Shown here in pieces: positions 35,178 to 43,265 of a stretch of DNA of 54,300 nt. The DNA comes from JBBIQS01 sp037442205. GTDB lineage: Bacteria; Myxococcota; Myxococcia; Myxococcales; UBA5297. Position 1 is the stretch's first letter; each line of letters begins with the position of its first letter. The notes beneath the pieces are model-generated. The model was not told the DNA's origin and did no database searches. It saw only the letters and a program-made list of their open reading frames with translations. The translations under genes and the position numbers were made by a program. The stretch spans positions 1 through 54,300 of the forward strand of contig JBBIQS010000055.1 in assembly GCA_037442205.1 (NCBI GenBank), written 5' to 3'.

Positions 35178-36710
35178 CTATCGCGCCGAGTGGGCCGCTT
35201 CGAGCAGCTCGCCCGACGAGATGAGGCCGTCGACGGCACCGATGTCCTTGTGCAGCTCGCGATCGCTGTCCATGAACGGCACCGTGCGGCGGATGCGCTC
35301 CCAGGCGGCCTGGACCCCGCGCCCGGCCTTGAGCGGCTTGCGGAAGTCGAGGGCCTGCGCCGCCACGAGCAGCTCGATGGCCAGCGCGGTCTGCACGTGG
35401 GCGGTCACCTGCCGGGCCTTGAGCGCCGCGGTCATGCCCATCGAGACGTGGTCCTCGCGTCCGGCGGAAGACGGGATGCTGTCCACGCACGCCGGATGGC
35501 TGAGGATGCGGCTCTCGACCACCAGCGCCGCCGCGGTCACCTGGGCGATCATGAAGCCGGAGTTGAGCCCGCTGTTCTGCGCCAGGAACGGCGGCAGCTC
35601 CGACAGTGCCGGGTTCACCAGCTGCTCCACCCGCCGCTCGCTGATCGCGGCCAGCTGGGTCAGGCTCATCGCCAGCACGTCCAGCGCCAGCGACACCGGC
35701 TGGCCGTGGAAGTTGCCCCCCGAGACCATCTCCTCGGTGTCGGCGAAGACCAGCGGGTTGTCGGTGGCCGAGTTGATCTCCACCGACAGCTGCCCGCGGG
35801 CGAAGCGAACCCCGTCCCGCGCCGCTCCGTGGACCTGCGGGATGCAGCGCATCGAATACGGGTCCTGGACCTTGCGGCAGTGCTCGTGGCTCTTGACGAT
35901 CTCGCTGCCCTCGAGCAGCCCGCGCATCCGCTCGGCGCACTCGACCTGCCCGCCGTGCGGCCGCACCTGGTGGATGGCCGCGCGGAAGGGCTTGTGCGAG
36001 CCGAGCATCCCCTCCACCGTCATCGCCCCGGCCAGGTCGGCCACCTCGCACAGCCGCTGGGCGCGCAACAGCGCCAGCGAGCCGACCGCGCAGATGGCCT
36101 GGGTGCCGTTGATGAACGCCAGCCCCTCCTTGGCCTCCAGCTGCAGCGGCTTGAGCCCCAGCTTCTCGAAGGCCCGCGCCGCCGGGACCCGCTGGTTGTC
36201 GAGGAAGACCTCGCCCTCGCCGATCAGCGCCAGCGCCAGGTGCGCCAGCGGCGCCAGGTCGCCCGAGGCGCCCACCGAGCCGCGCTCCGGCACCACCGCC
36301 ACCACGTCGCGGTTGAGCAGCTCGAGCAGCAGCTGCAGGCTCTCCAGCCGCGCCCCGGAGTAGCCCTTGGCCAGCACGTTGGCCCGCAGCAGCATCAGCG
36401 CCCGGGCCTCTTCCTTGGGCAGCGGCGCGCCGACTCCAGCGGAGTGCGAGAGGATCAGGTTGCGCTGCAGCTTCTTGAGGTCGGCCTTGTCGATGCGCAC
36501 CTCGGCCAGCGTGCCGAAGCCGGTGTTGACCCCGTAGACCGGGGCGTCGCCCAGCGCCATCCGCTCGACCAGCGCCCGGGCCTTGGCGACCTTCTGGGCG
36601 GCGGCCTGGGACAGCTCGACCTTGGCGCCGCGGGCGACCTCGCCCACCTGCTCGAGGGTCAGGGATTCGCCATCGATGACGACGGGGCTCAGGCTCTTGG
36701 ATGCGGACAC
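35178..36710 (-). CDS. hutH: Histidine ammonia-lyase
   Basis: 510 residues from the GTG at 36708-36710, preceded by GGAGAG; longer in-frame starts add an Arg-rich segment not found in the family. The MIO cofactor triad Ala148-Ser149-Gly150 lies in GSVGASGDLAPLAH. YGVNTGFGTL (61-69 region), QDPYSMRCIPQVHG, SATDNPLVF and AGREDHVSMG are all intact. It converts L-histidine to urocanate and ammonia, first step of histidine degradation. The tail EAAHSAR is normal. It is alone: no hutU, hutI or hutG adjoins, and neighbours on both sides are divergent or convergent to it. Tyrosine or phenylalanine lyase activity cannot be fully excluded by eye, but the sequence is HAL-like. Confidence 0.92.
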   Translation of the reverse strand: MSASKSLSPVVIDGESLTLEQVGEVARGAKVELSQAAAQKVAKARALVERMALGDAPVYGVNTGFGTLAEVRIDKADLKKLQRNLILSHSAGVGAPLPKEEARALMLLRANVLAKGYSGARLESLQLLLELLNRDVVAVVPERGSVGASGDLAPLAHLALALIGEGEVFLDNQRVPAARAFEKLGLKPLQLEAKEGLAFINGTQAICAVGSLALLRAQRLCEVADLAGAMTVEGMLGSHKPFRAAIHQVRPHGGQVECAERMRGLLEGSEIVKSHEHCRKVQDPYSMRCIPQVHGAARDGVRFARGQLSVEINSATDNPLVFADTEEMVSGGNFHGQPVSLALDVLAMSLTQLAAISERRVEQLVNPALSELPPFLAQNSGLNSGFMIAQVTAAALVVESRILSHPACVDSIPSSAGREDHVSMGMTAALKARQVTAHVQTALAIELLVAAQALDFRKPLKAGRGVQAAWERIRRTVPFMDSDRELHKDIGAVDGLISSGELLEAAHSAR

Positions 36711-36820
36711 GACGGCTCTCCTGGCGGCGGGGTGATGCCTTTCAAAGGGGCGCACCTTACCACGGCGACGGCGTGGTGTTCGCCGCCGAATTCCCCCAAG
36801 TCGCCGCCGTTCCTCAGGCT

Positions 36821-36850
36821 TTGACACGCTGCGGCAGGCGCCGCTACTGT
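36821..36850 (+). promoter_or_regulatory. Candidate promoter of the ComEA-like gene
   Basis: Perfect TTGACA at 36821-36826, 18-bp spacer, TACTGT at 36845-36850 (three of six). It lies in the hutH/comEA-like divergent gap and ends 28 bases before the ATG at 36879. Confidence 0.4.
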
Positions 36851-36878
36851 CGCGCGGCTTTCGGGGAAGGAGGCGGGG

Positions 36879-37388
36879 ATGGGCGGGGATTCCGGCGATC
36901 GAGGGAGAAGGGCGCGGGGCCTGGCGCTGCTGCTGTTGGCGGCGCTGTTGGCTGCCATGGCCAGGGATCGGCTCTGGCCGGGCGCTTGGACGCCGCCCGC
37001 CGGTCCAGTGGCCGCGGAGGACCGGGACGGAATGGCGCGGATCGTTTCGTTGGACGAGGCCCGCCGGCGCGCCGCCGAGATCTCCGCCGCCTGCCGATCG
37101 GCCCCGATCCCATTGCCCGCCAGCTCGGTCCTGGAGGAGCGGGGCTGCCGCCTGAAAGTCCGTCCGCTCTCGGCGGGAGCGCGCCGCGTCCTCGGATTGG
37201 CGCTCGACCCTTCTCTGCTGACCGAGCAGGACCTGGCTCAGGTGGCGGGGATCGGTCCCAAGCTCGCCCGCCGAATATCTCAGGCCAAGGCGCGCACGTT
37301 GGAGGAGATCGACGAGGTGCCCGGGGTCGGACCGGCGCGGTTGACGGCGGTGCGCGCCGCGCTTACTCCGCTGGTCCCGGGGTGGTAG
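36879..37388 (+). CDS. Membrane-anchored helix-hairpin-helix protein, ComEA-like
   Basis: 169 residues. One N-terminal hydrophobic helix (LALLLLAALLAAM, about 15-27) anchors it; the rest is outside the cytoplasm. The C-terminal 60 residues carry two helix-hairpin-helix motifs, VAGIGPKLARRISQAKA and VPGVGPARLTAVRAAL, as in ComEA, which binds incoming DNA non-specifically during natural transformation. The middle holds two cysteines (AACRS, ERGCRL) that may pair. A Pro/Ala-rich spacer separates anchor and domain. It is followed 33 bases later by the zinc-ribbon/TPR gene. DNA uptake or envelope DNA binding is the likely role; no comEC or comF is near. Confidence 0.78.
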   Translation: MGGDSGDRGRRARGLALLLLAALLAAMARDRLWPGAWTPPAGPVAAEDRDGMARIVSLDEARRRAAEISAACRSAPIPLPASSVLEERGCRLKVRPLSAGARRVLGLALDPSLLTEQDLAQVAGIGPKLARRISQAKARTLEEIDEVPGVGPARLTAVRAALTPLVPGW

Positions 37389-37421
37389 GCTCAGGCACCA
37401 ATTTTTGGAGGCCCATCAACC

Positions 37422-39611
37422 GTGCAGATTTCCTGTGAGAAGTGCCAGACGGCGTACGTGCTGGACGACCGCCTGATTCCGCCCGGCGGCGCACCGGTCC
37501 AGTGCACCCGCTGCGGCCACGTCTTCACGGCCAAGTCGCCCAACGCCAGCCGCCCTCCGCCTCCCAAGCCCGTCGCTCCGCCGGTCGCCAACTATGTGCC
37601 CGCCGCCTCTCGCACCACCGAGCGCAGCGGCACCCAGATCTTCGGCGCCGCCCAGGCCGCCGCTCCGTCTTCCCCCTCTTCCCAATCGACGCAGATGTTC
37701 GGCACCCCGGCCGCGCGCACCCCGGCCGGCTCGCCGACCCAGATCTTCGGCGCCGTGACCATGCCCGCCCAGCCGGCTTCCAGCCCTCCGGCGGGGCAGG
37801 CCAATACCACTCAGGTCTTCGGGGCGGTCTCGGCGCCGGCGGCCGCCAAATCCGCCGGGGAAGATCGACCGGCCACCACGCAGATCTTCGGGAAGGTGCC
37901 CAAGCCGGCGCAGACCCCAGGCGTGGACACTCCCTCCGGCGCGGCCTCCTCGGGCACCCAAATCTTTGGCGCGGTGTCGCTGCCCTCGTCGCAGCCGGCT
38001 CCGGCCGCGCCACGCCCGGCGCCCGCGATGACCCAGGTCTTCGGCGCGGTCAAGGTGCCAGAGACTGCTCCCGCCATGGCGAACAAACCGGTCATCGCCG
38101 CCTTGGCCAGCCCTCAGGCGGAGGGGGACGCCGGCGACGATCTGGATTACCCGGCTCCCCAGGCCGCCGAACGCACCCTGATCTGGGGCAAGCGGCCGCA
38201 GGCTCCCTCGTCCGGCGCTCCGGCCGCAGCCGAGGCCTCGACCAGGGCGGCGCCGCTGGGAACTCCGGGGTTCCTGGCTCCGGAGGCCGGCACCCTGGCC
38301 GAGGCCCGCGCGGCCGAAGCCGCCAAGGCTCCGACGATCCAGGCCGCCGTCCCCGGCCTGGAGATGCCCGCCGAGCACGCCCCGCGCTCGGCTCCGATGG
38401 AGCTGCCGGCCCAGTCGGCCCCGGAGGGCACCCCGGCGCCGAAGACCGATCCCGGACTGCCGGCGTTCTCCATGCCCGTCGCCACCGATGCGGTGGCCGC
38501 GCCCGAGCCCAAGCCCGATGACGCACCGGCGCCTCTGTCCTGGATGCCGCCAGCGGGTGCCGAGCCCTCGGCAGCGCCTTCTCCCAAATCCCCGATTCCG
38601 GCACTGCCGCTGCCCGAGTCGCTGATGCAGGCCGGCTCGCAGACGATGGAACTGCAGATGGCGCTGCAGCAGCGGCAGCGCCGCGGCCCGGTGATCGTGA
38701 TCGCGGTGCTGGCAGCGCTTGCCATCGGAGGAGGGGTCTACGCCTTCCTCAAGACCCGCCCGGCGAAGATCGACCCGGCGGTGCTGGCGGCTGACGAGGC
38801 AGCCCTCGACCTGCTGCGGCGCGACGACGAGGCCTCGATCAAGAGCGCCATCGAGTCCTGGATGGCGATCGAAGCCAAGGCCCCCGACTACGTGCCGGCC
38901 AGGGCCAACCAGATCATGGCCGAGGAGCTGCTGGTCGCCGACCTGCAGGATGAGATCCGCCGCCAGCAGGCCCTCTACGCCAAGGCCGAGAAGGAGATGA
39001 AGCGCTTCGAGGAGAAAAAGGACTATCCGGACTGGCTGGCCCGCGCCAACGCCAAGCGCGAGGAGATGATCAAGATCAAGTCGCGCAACGACCCGCTCCA
39101 GGAGGAGGCGCAGCGCCGCGACGAGCGCGCCGGCGCACTGCTCAAGTCGACCAAGGAGCAGGCCAAGGCCCTCAAGTTCGACGCGGCGGTGGTCTACCGC
39201 GCCTCGGCGGTCTACTTCGGGCTCAAGAACAGCGAGAACGCCGAGAAGCTGGTGAACCTGTACCGCCCGGCCGAGGACGAGCGCGGCCTCCTCCACGACC
39301 CCAAGCGCGCCTTCGCCGACCTGGCGCTCGCCGCGCTCCACGCCCAGCTGCGCCTCAGCCAGGAGAAGTTCGCCGTCGGCAACAACGCCGCCGACGCCGC
39401 CCTGGCCAACGATCCCAAGCTGCTGCGCGTCTACCTGCTCAAGGCCCGCCTGTACCTGGCGATGAAGGACTTCGAGTCGGCCAAGAAGAACCTCACCGAC
39501 CTGCTGGTCCTCAACCCCCAGCACCAGGCGGCCAAGCGGATGATGGACGACGTCCAGGACGCCGAGCAGGCGACCAAGGGCGGCGCTGTCGCGGAGGGCT
39601 CCGACAAATAG
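37422..39611 (+). CDS. MJ0042-type zinc-ribbon, transmembrane, TPR protein with seven TQ[IVM]FG motifs
   Basis: 729 residues, GTG start with a TTGGAGG site. Zinc ribbon at the extreme N-terminus: Cys5, Cys8, Cys28, Cys31. Residues about 70-210 carry seven copies of TQ[IVM]FG, four continuing GAV, spaced 15-30 residues in Ala/Pro-rich disorder. More disordered sequence follows to about 420, then one transmembrane helix at about 424-446 (VIVIAVLAALAIGGGVYAF). The C-terminal 280 residues are TPR-like helices with a coiled-coil stretch rich in Lys/Glu (DEIRRQQALYAKAEKEMKRF). Topology predicts a cytoplasmic ribbon and motif region and a periplasmic TPR region. Myxobacteria encode many such proteins. 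The linear motifs are probable docking sites, partner unknown. A paralogue lies at 47127. Confidence 0.83.
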   Translation: MQISCEKCQTAYVLDDRLIPPGGAPVQCTRCGHVFTAKSPNASRPPPPKPVAPPVANYVPAASRTTERSGTQIFGAAQAAAPSSPSSQSTQMFGTPAARTPAGSPTQIFGAVTMPAQPASSPPAGQANTTQVFGAVSAPAAAKSAGEDRPATTQIFGKVPKPAQTPGVDTPSGAASSGTQIFGAVSLPSSQPAPAAPRPAPAMTQVFGAVKVPETAPAMANKPVIAALASPQAEGDAGDDLDYPAPQAAERTLIWGKRPQAPSSGAPAAAEASTRAAPLGTPGFLAPEAGTLAEARAAEAAKAPTIQAAVPGLEMPAEHAPRSAPMELPAQSAPEGTPAPKTDPGLPAFSMPVATDAVAAPEPKPDDAPAPLSWMPPAGAEPSAAPSPKSPIPALPLPESLMQAGSQTMELQMALQQRQRRGPVIVIAVLAALAIGGGVYAFLKTRPAKIDPAVLAADEAALDLLRRDDEASIKSAIESWMAIEAKAPDYVPARANQIMAEELLVADLQDEIRRQQALYAKAEKEMKRFEEKKDYPDWLARANAKREEMIKIKSRNDPLQEEAQRRDERAGALLKSTKEQAKALKFDAAVVYRASAVYFGLKNSENAEKLVNLYRPAEDERGLLHDPKRAFADLALAALHAQLRLSQEKFAVGNNAADAALANDPKLLRVYLLKARLYLAMKDFESAKKNLTDLLVLNPQHQAAKRMMDDVQDAEQATKGGAVAEGSDK

Positions 39612-39679
39612 GGGCTGACCCCCGGGGACGCGGGCGTCGCGCGCGCTTCCGCGAGAGGGAATCGCAATTCCACCCGCCG

Positions 39680-39708
39680 CCGGCCCGCCCGCTCTCAGGG
39701 CGGGCCGG
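39680..39708 (+). terminator. Intrinsic terminator after the zinc-ribbon/TPR gene
   Basis: Perfect 11-bp stem, CCGGCCCGCCC with GGGCGGGCCGG, and a 7-nt loop, followed by TCCCGTTCTTGC. It sits between the stop at 39611 and the glycosyltransferase start at 39748. The T-tract is broken but the stem is strong. Confidence 0.6.
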
Positions 39709-39747
39709 TCCCGTTCTTGCTCGACCGGCGCCCGGGATGGTGGGTCC

Positions 39748-40923
39748 ATGGCGCTCGTCTTTTGGGTGGCGCTGTTGCTGCTGGCGCACACCTATCTGCT
39801 CTATCCGGTCTCGCTGGTCGCCTGGGAGGCGCTGGCCCAGGCCAAGGGCGCGCTGCGCTACCTCGTCGAGGGCGAGGACCGGCGGGCGGCTCCGCGCGCC
39901 TCGTTCGCCCCGACCGTCACCCTGCTGGTGCCGGCCTACAACGAGGAGGAGGTCATCGACGCCAAGCTCGACAACAGCTTGAAGCTCGACTACCCGGCCG
40001 AGCAGACGCAGATCCTGGTCGGCAGCGACGGCTCCACCGACGACACCGAGCGGCTGGTGCTGGCCCGCCAGGACGGGCGGATCGCGCTGTCCGAGGCCGC
40101 GCGCGGCGGCAAGGTGGCGGTGCTCAACCGCTGCATCCCGATGGCCCGCGGTGAGATCGTGGTCCTCACCGACGCCAACACCGAGATCGATCCCAAGGCG
40201 ATCAAGCGGCTGGTGCGCCACTTCGAGGATCCGTCGGTGGGGGCGGTCGTCGGCCGGCTGCGGCTCTACAACCGGATCAACCGGGAGTTCGAGGAGAGCC
40301 TGTACTGGACCTACGAGACCTGGCTCAAGCTCTACGAGGGGCGTCACGGGGCGGTGCTGGGGGCCAACGGCGGCCTGTACGCCATCCGCCGCACCGCCTT
40401 CGAGCAGCTCCCGCCGTCGACGGTGGTCGACGACTTCGTCATACCGCTGCGGCTGCTGGCCCGGGGGCAGAGGGTGCTGTTCGACCCCGAGGCGGTGGCC
40501 TACGAGGAGACCACCGAGGACTACGGAAAGGAGTTCGCCCGGCGGGCGCGGATCGGGGCCGGCGACTTCGCCAGCCTGTCGCTGCTGGGCGGGCTGCTCA
40601 ATCCGCGGCGCGGCTTCGTGGCCTACGCCTTCTGGTCGCACAAGCTGCTGCGCTGGTGCGCCCCGTTGCTGCTGGCGGCGATGCTGCTCGCCAACCTCAT
40701 GCTGGCCGCCCACTCCAACTTCTACCGGCTGCTGCTGCTCGGCCAGCTGGGCTTCTACGGGCTGGCGCTGCTGGGCGGTCGGCCGGGGCTGCGCGGGGCG
40801 CTGCGCCGCGCGGCGGGGCTCGCCCGCTACTTCGTGTCCATGAACCTGGCCCTGCTGGTCGGCTTCTGGCGCTTCCTGCGCGGCTCCCAGGGGGCAGCCT
40901 GGGAGCGCACCGCGCGCTCGTAA
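39748..40923 (+). CDS. Family 2 glycosyltransferase, membrane-bound
   Basis: 391 residues. An N-terminal membrane helix (LVFWVALLLLAHTYLLYPV), then a GT2 catalytic domain: VTLLVPAYNEEEVI, VGSDGSTDDTE, donor-metal site LTDANTE (Asp142), the acceptor-side VVDDFVI (Asp228-Asp229) and EFARRARIGAG in the position of the QxxRW-like motif. Two to four C-terminal helices follow (CAPLLLAAMLLANLMLA, LARYFVSMNLALLVGF). Such enzymes make extracellular polysaccharide or N-acetylglucosaminyl polymers using UDP-sugars at the inner membrane. The product cannot be deduced; no polymer-export genes adjoin. Confidence 0.88.
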   Translation: MALVFWVALLLLAHTYLLYPVSLVAWEALAQAKGALRYLVEGEDRRAAPRASFAPTVTLLVPAYNEEEVIDAKLDNSLKLDYPAEQTQILVGSDGSTDDTERLVLARQDGRIALSEAARGGKVAVLNRCIPMARGEIVVLTDANTEIDPKAIKRLVRHFEDPSVGAVVGRLRLYNRINREFEESLYWTYETWLKLYEGRHGAVLGANGGLYAIRRTAFEQLPPSTVVDDFVIPLRLLARGQRVLFDPEAVAYEETTEDYGKEFARRARIGAGDFASLSLLGGLLNPRRGFVAYAFWSHKLLRWCAPLLLAAMLLANLMLAAHSNFYRLLLLGQLGFYGLALLGGRPGLRGALRRAAGLARYFVSMNLALLVGFWRFLRGSQGAAWERTARS

Positions 40924-40990
40924 CGTTGGCGGAAGGGGGCCGGCGGGCCTTACTGTTGGCCAGTTGGCACTGTTGCCGCCCGGAGCCCCG

Positions 40991-41311
40991 ATGCCCCCTC
41001 CCTTCGAAAGACACGTCTTCGTCTGCACCAACGAGCGGCCCGCGGGCCATCCGCGCGGCTCCTGCAAAGAGAGGGGCGGGGAGCAGGTGCTGGCCGCCTT
41101 CAAGCAGCTGCTCAAGGAGAAGCGGCTGAATGTCGCCATGCGTGCCTGCGCCTCGGGCTGCCTGGACGCCTGCGAGCAGGGGGCGGCGGTGGTGGTCTAC
41201 CCGGAGGCGGTCTGGTACGGGGCAGTGACCGCGGCCGACGTCCCGGAGATCGTCGAGCGGCACCTGCAGGGCGGCCGGCCGGTGGAGCGGCTGCGGATGA
41301 AGAGGGGGTAG
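40991..41311 (+). CDS. Thioredoxin-like [2Fe-2S] ferredoxin
   Basis: 106 residues from the ATG at 40991; a TTG 27 bases upstream is less likely. FVCTNERPAGHPRGSC gives Cys12 and Cys25, and ACASGC gives Cys53 and Cys57, the four ligands of the thioredoxin-fold [2Fe-2S] ferredoxin family (as in NuoE C-terminus and Aquifex/Clostridium Fd), with an extra Cys61. VVVYPEAVWYGAV is a strongly conserved strand. Small soluble electron carrier. It converges tail to tail with the GNAT gene with a 2-base gap. The radical SAM enzyme 0.6 kb away could use such a donor, but this is only proximity. Confidence 0.85.
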   Translation: MPPPFERHVFVCTNERPAGHPRGSCKERGGEQVLAAFKQLLKEKRLNVAMRACASGCLDACEQGAAVVVYPEAVWYGAVTAADVPEIVERHLQGGRPVERLRMKRG

Positions 41312-41313
41312 GG

Positions 41314-41757
41314 CTACTTCTCCAGCGCGGTCAGCCGCAGGGTGGCGCAGTCGTCCTCGGCGAAGCCGTTGCGCTGGAAGAAGGCCCGCTGGGCCAGGCT
41401 GCGCGGCTGGGCCCGGACCTCCACCCGGCGTGCGGAGAGGGCCTTGGCGCGCTCCACTCCCGCCAAGAGCAGCCGGCTGCCCACGCCCTTGCCCCGCCAG
41501 GCCTGGGCCACCTCGAGCTCGTCGATGGTGGCGATGCGCCCCCGCAGCCGCAGCTGCGGCCGGTGCGAAAGCGACAGGAAGCCGATCGCCCGGTCCATGT
41601 GGTCTACGGCGACGATGACGTCGATCTCGGGGTGGTTGAGCACCCAGAACATGGTGCTCGAGTCGGCGGCCTCGGGATAGCCGGCCTCGGCCAAGAGCGC
41701 GGCCACCGCCTCGCGGTCCCCGCGTCGCGCCGGTCGGATCTTGAAGGCGTCCGCCAC
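41314..41757 (-). CDS. GNAT-family N-acetyltransferase
   Basis: 147 residues from a GTG at 41755-41757. Complete GNAT fold: IRPARRGDREAVAALLAEAGYP (alpha1), VAVDHMDRAIGFLSLSHRP, then acetyl-CoA loop QAWRGKGVGSRLL (consensus Q/RxxGxG/A) and the closing ARRVEVRAQPRSLAQRAFFQRNGFAEDD. Transfers acetyl from acetyl-CoA to an amine; substrate unknown. Divergent to the radical SAM gene at 41897, 139 bases apart. Confidence 0.85.
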   Translation of the reverse strand: MADAFKIRPARRGDREAVAALLAEAGYPEAADSSTMFWVLNHPEIDVIVAVDHMDRAIGFLSLSHRPQLRLRGRIATIDELEVAQAWRGKGVGSRLLLAGVERAKALSARRVEVRAQPRSLAQRAFFQRNGFAEDDCATLRLTALEK

Positions 41758-41896
41758 TCAGGTCACCCCTGCTCGTCTGCCTGCCGTTTATTCTAGCGCC
41801 CGATGTGCGCCAGTCGATAATTCTCACCCGAAAACCCTGGGCAGGGAAGGGGCCTCGGGAGTTGAGTGTCGGGGAGGCGGGGTCGTTGGAGTGCCT

Positions 41897-43177
41897 ATGG
41901 AACTGCCGAAACTGCTGGTCGCTACCTGCGATGGCCGGGTGCTGGAGCATCCGACCCTGAGGGCACTGGTGCGCTCCGGGGAGGAGATCCTGCTGCCGTC
42001 CGAGGCGCCGCGGTCGCTGCCGGCGCACGCCAAGCTCGTCCATCTGCCGGGGCGGCTGCCGGTGGGGCTCGATCCGGCGACCGGGCGGGCGCAGGTGGTG
42101 GAGCGGATGGCCGTGGGGCGCAAGCGCGTGGCGGTGCAGGCGGTGGCGGCAGTGCTGCCCCCGGGATACACGCGCACCTTCCTGCCGGCCTACGCGGTGG
42201 GCGAGGGGCCGGTGCTGCCGCAGTGGGCCTACACTGCCGCCGGCTACGGGCCCAAGGGGCCGGTCGCCTGGGCGCTGCGCACCGAGACGCGCCGCCATTG
42301 GGATCCGTCGCGCTTCAACTTGAAGGAGCTGGCGCGGATCGTCCGCGAGCGGCTGGAGGAGTCGCCGGACAACCGGGTGCTCGCCCAGCTGTCCAAGTGC
42401 GCCCTCGAGTACCGCTGCTTCACCTCCCAGAACACCTTCTACTGCCGGGACGAGGGGGCGCTGCCCTCGTCCACCGGCTGCAACGCCCGCTGCCTGGGCT
42501 GCATCAGCGAGAGCCGCAAGGGCGGGCCGCCGTCGTCGATGTCGCGGATCGAGCGGGCGCCCACCGCCGAGGAGCTGGCCGAGGTCGGGGCCTGGCACCT
42601 GAGGCGCGCGAGCGGGCGGGTGATGGTCAGCTTCGGCCAGGGCTGCGAGGGCGAGCCGCTCACCCGCGGGCCGGTGCTGGTGGAGGCGGTGGCGCGGATG
42701 CGGCGGATGACCGACCGCGGCTCGATCAACATCAACACCAATGCCAGCCGGCCGCAGGTGCTGGAGGGGATGTTCCGGGCCGGCCTGGACGCGATCCGGG
42801 TGAGCCTCAACTCGGCCCATCCCGAGCTCTACGGCGCCTACTACCGGCCGGTGGGCTATGGGCTGGAGGAGGTCGAGGAGTCGATCCGGCTGGCGCGCCA
42901 GGCCAAGGCCTACGTGGCCCTCAATCTCTTGATGATGCCCGGGGTGACCGACCGCGAAGGCGAGGTGGCCTGCCTGGAGAGCCTGATCGTCCGCCACCGG
43001 GTGAACCAGGTGCAGACCCGCTCGCTGGCCATCGACGCCGAGCAGTACCTGGCGCTGGCCAAGGGCAAGGGCGCCGGGGGCGAGCCGATGGGGATCTCGT
43101 CCATGCTCCGCCGGCTCAAGGCCCAGGCGCCCTGGCTGGTGATCGGCAACTTCGCCCGCGGGCTTGGCGAGCGCTGA
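41897..43177 (+). CDS. Radical SAM enzyme of unassigned function
   Basis: 426 residues from the ATG at 41897; an in-frame GTG lies six bases upstream. CX3CX2C cluster motif at Cys195, Cys199, Cys202 (GCNARCLGCIS), preceded by an unusually long 190-residue N-terminal region that itself carries several cysteines close to the cluster (SKCALEYRC, TFYCRDE). Downstream: FGQGCEGEPL (the GGE-like SAM amino-group motif), SININTNAS, IRVSLNSAHPELYGAYYRP and VALNLLMMPGVTDREGE. These indicate a true radical SAM TIM-barrel generating a 5'-deoxyadenosyl radical. I cannot assign MoaA, NifB, QueE or a peptide-maturase role. No obvious precursor peptide adjoins. Codon use resembles neighbours. Confidence 0.83.
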   Translation: MELPKLLVATCDGRVLEHPTLRALVRSGEEILLPSEAPRSLPAHAKLVHLPGRLPVGLDPATGRAQVVERMAVGRKRVAVQAVAAVLPPGYTRTFLPAYAVGEGPVLPQWAYTAAGYGPKGPVAWALRTETRRHWDPSRFNLKELARIVRERLEESPDNRVLAQLSKCALEYRCFTSQNTFYCRDEGALPSSTGCNARCLGCISESRKGGPPSSMSRIERAPTAEELAEVGAWHLRRASGRVMVSFGQGCEGEPLTRGPVLVEAVARMRRMTDRGSININTNASRPQVLEGMFRAGLDAIRVSLNSAHPELYGAYYRPVGYGLEEVEESIRLARQAKAYVALNLLMMPGVTDREGEVACLESLIVRHRVNQVQTRSLAIDAEQYLALAKGKGAGGEPMGISSMLRRLKAQAPWLVIGNFARGLGER

Positions 43178-43206
43178 CCGGCGGCGTTCGCGAGCTTGAA
43201 AAAGGA

Positions 43207-43239
43207 GAGGCCCCGCACTCGCGAAGAGTGCGGGGCCTC
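43207..43239 (-). terminator. Strong intrinsic terminator of the Cys-rich protein gene
   Basis: A 14-bp perfect stem (GAGGCCCCGCACTC with its complement at 43226-43239) and a 5-nt loop. On the minus strand it is followed by TCCTTTTTC, a good T-tract, 27 bases after the stop of the Cys-rich gene. On the plus strand it trails the radical SAM gene without T residues, so it mainly serves the minus strand. Confidence 0.85.
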
Positions 43240-43265
43240 GAACTACTCGAGACTAGCCTCGCCGA

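Noticed and set aside
40964..40990. Possible sigma54 promoter (TGGCAC followed by TTGC)
   Set aside because: The two boxes are only two bases apart, whereas sigma54 sites need about five between these half-sites.
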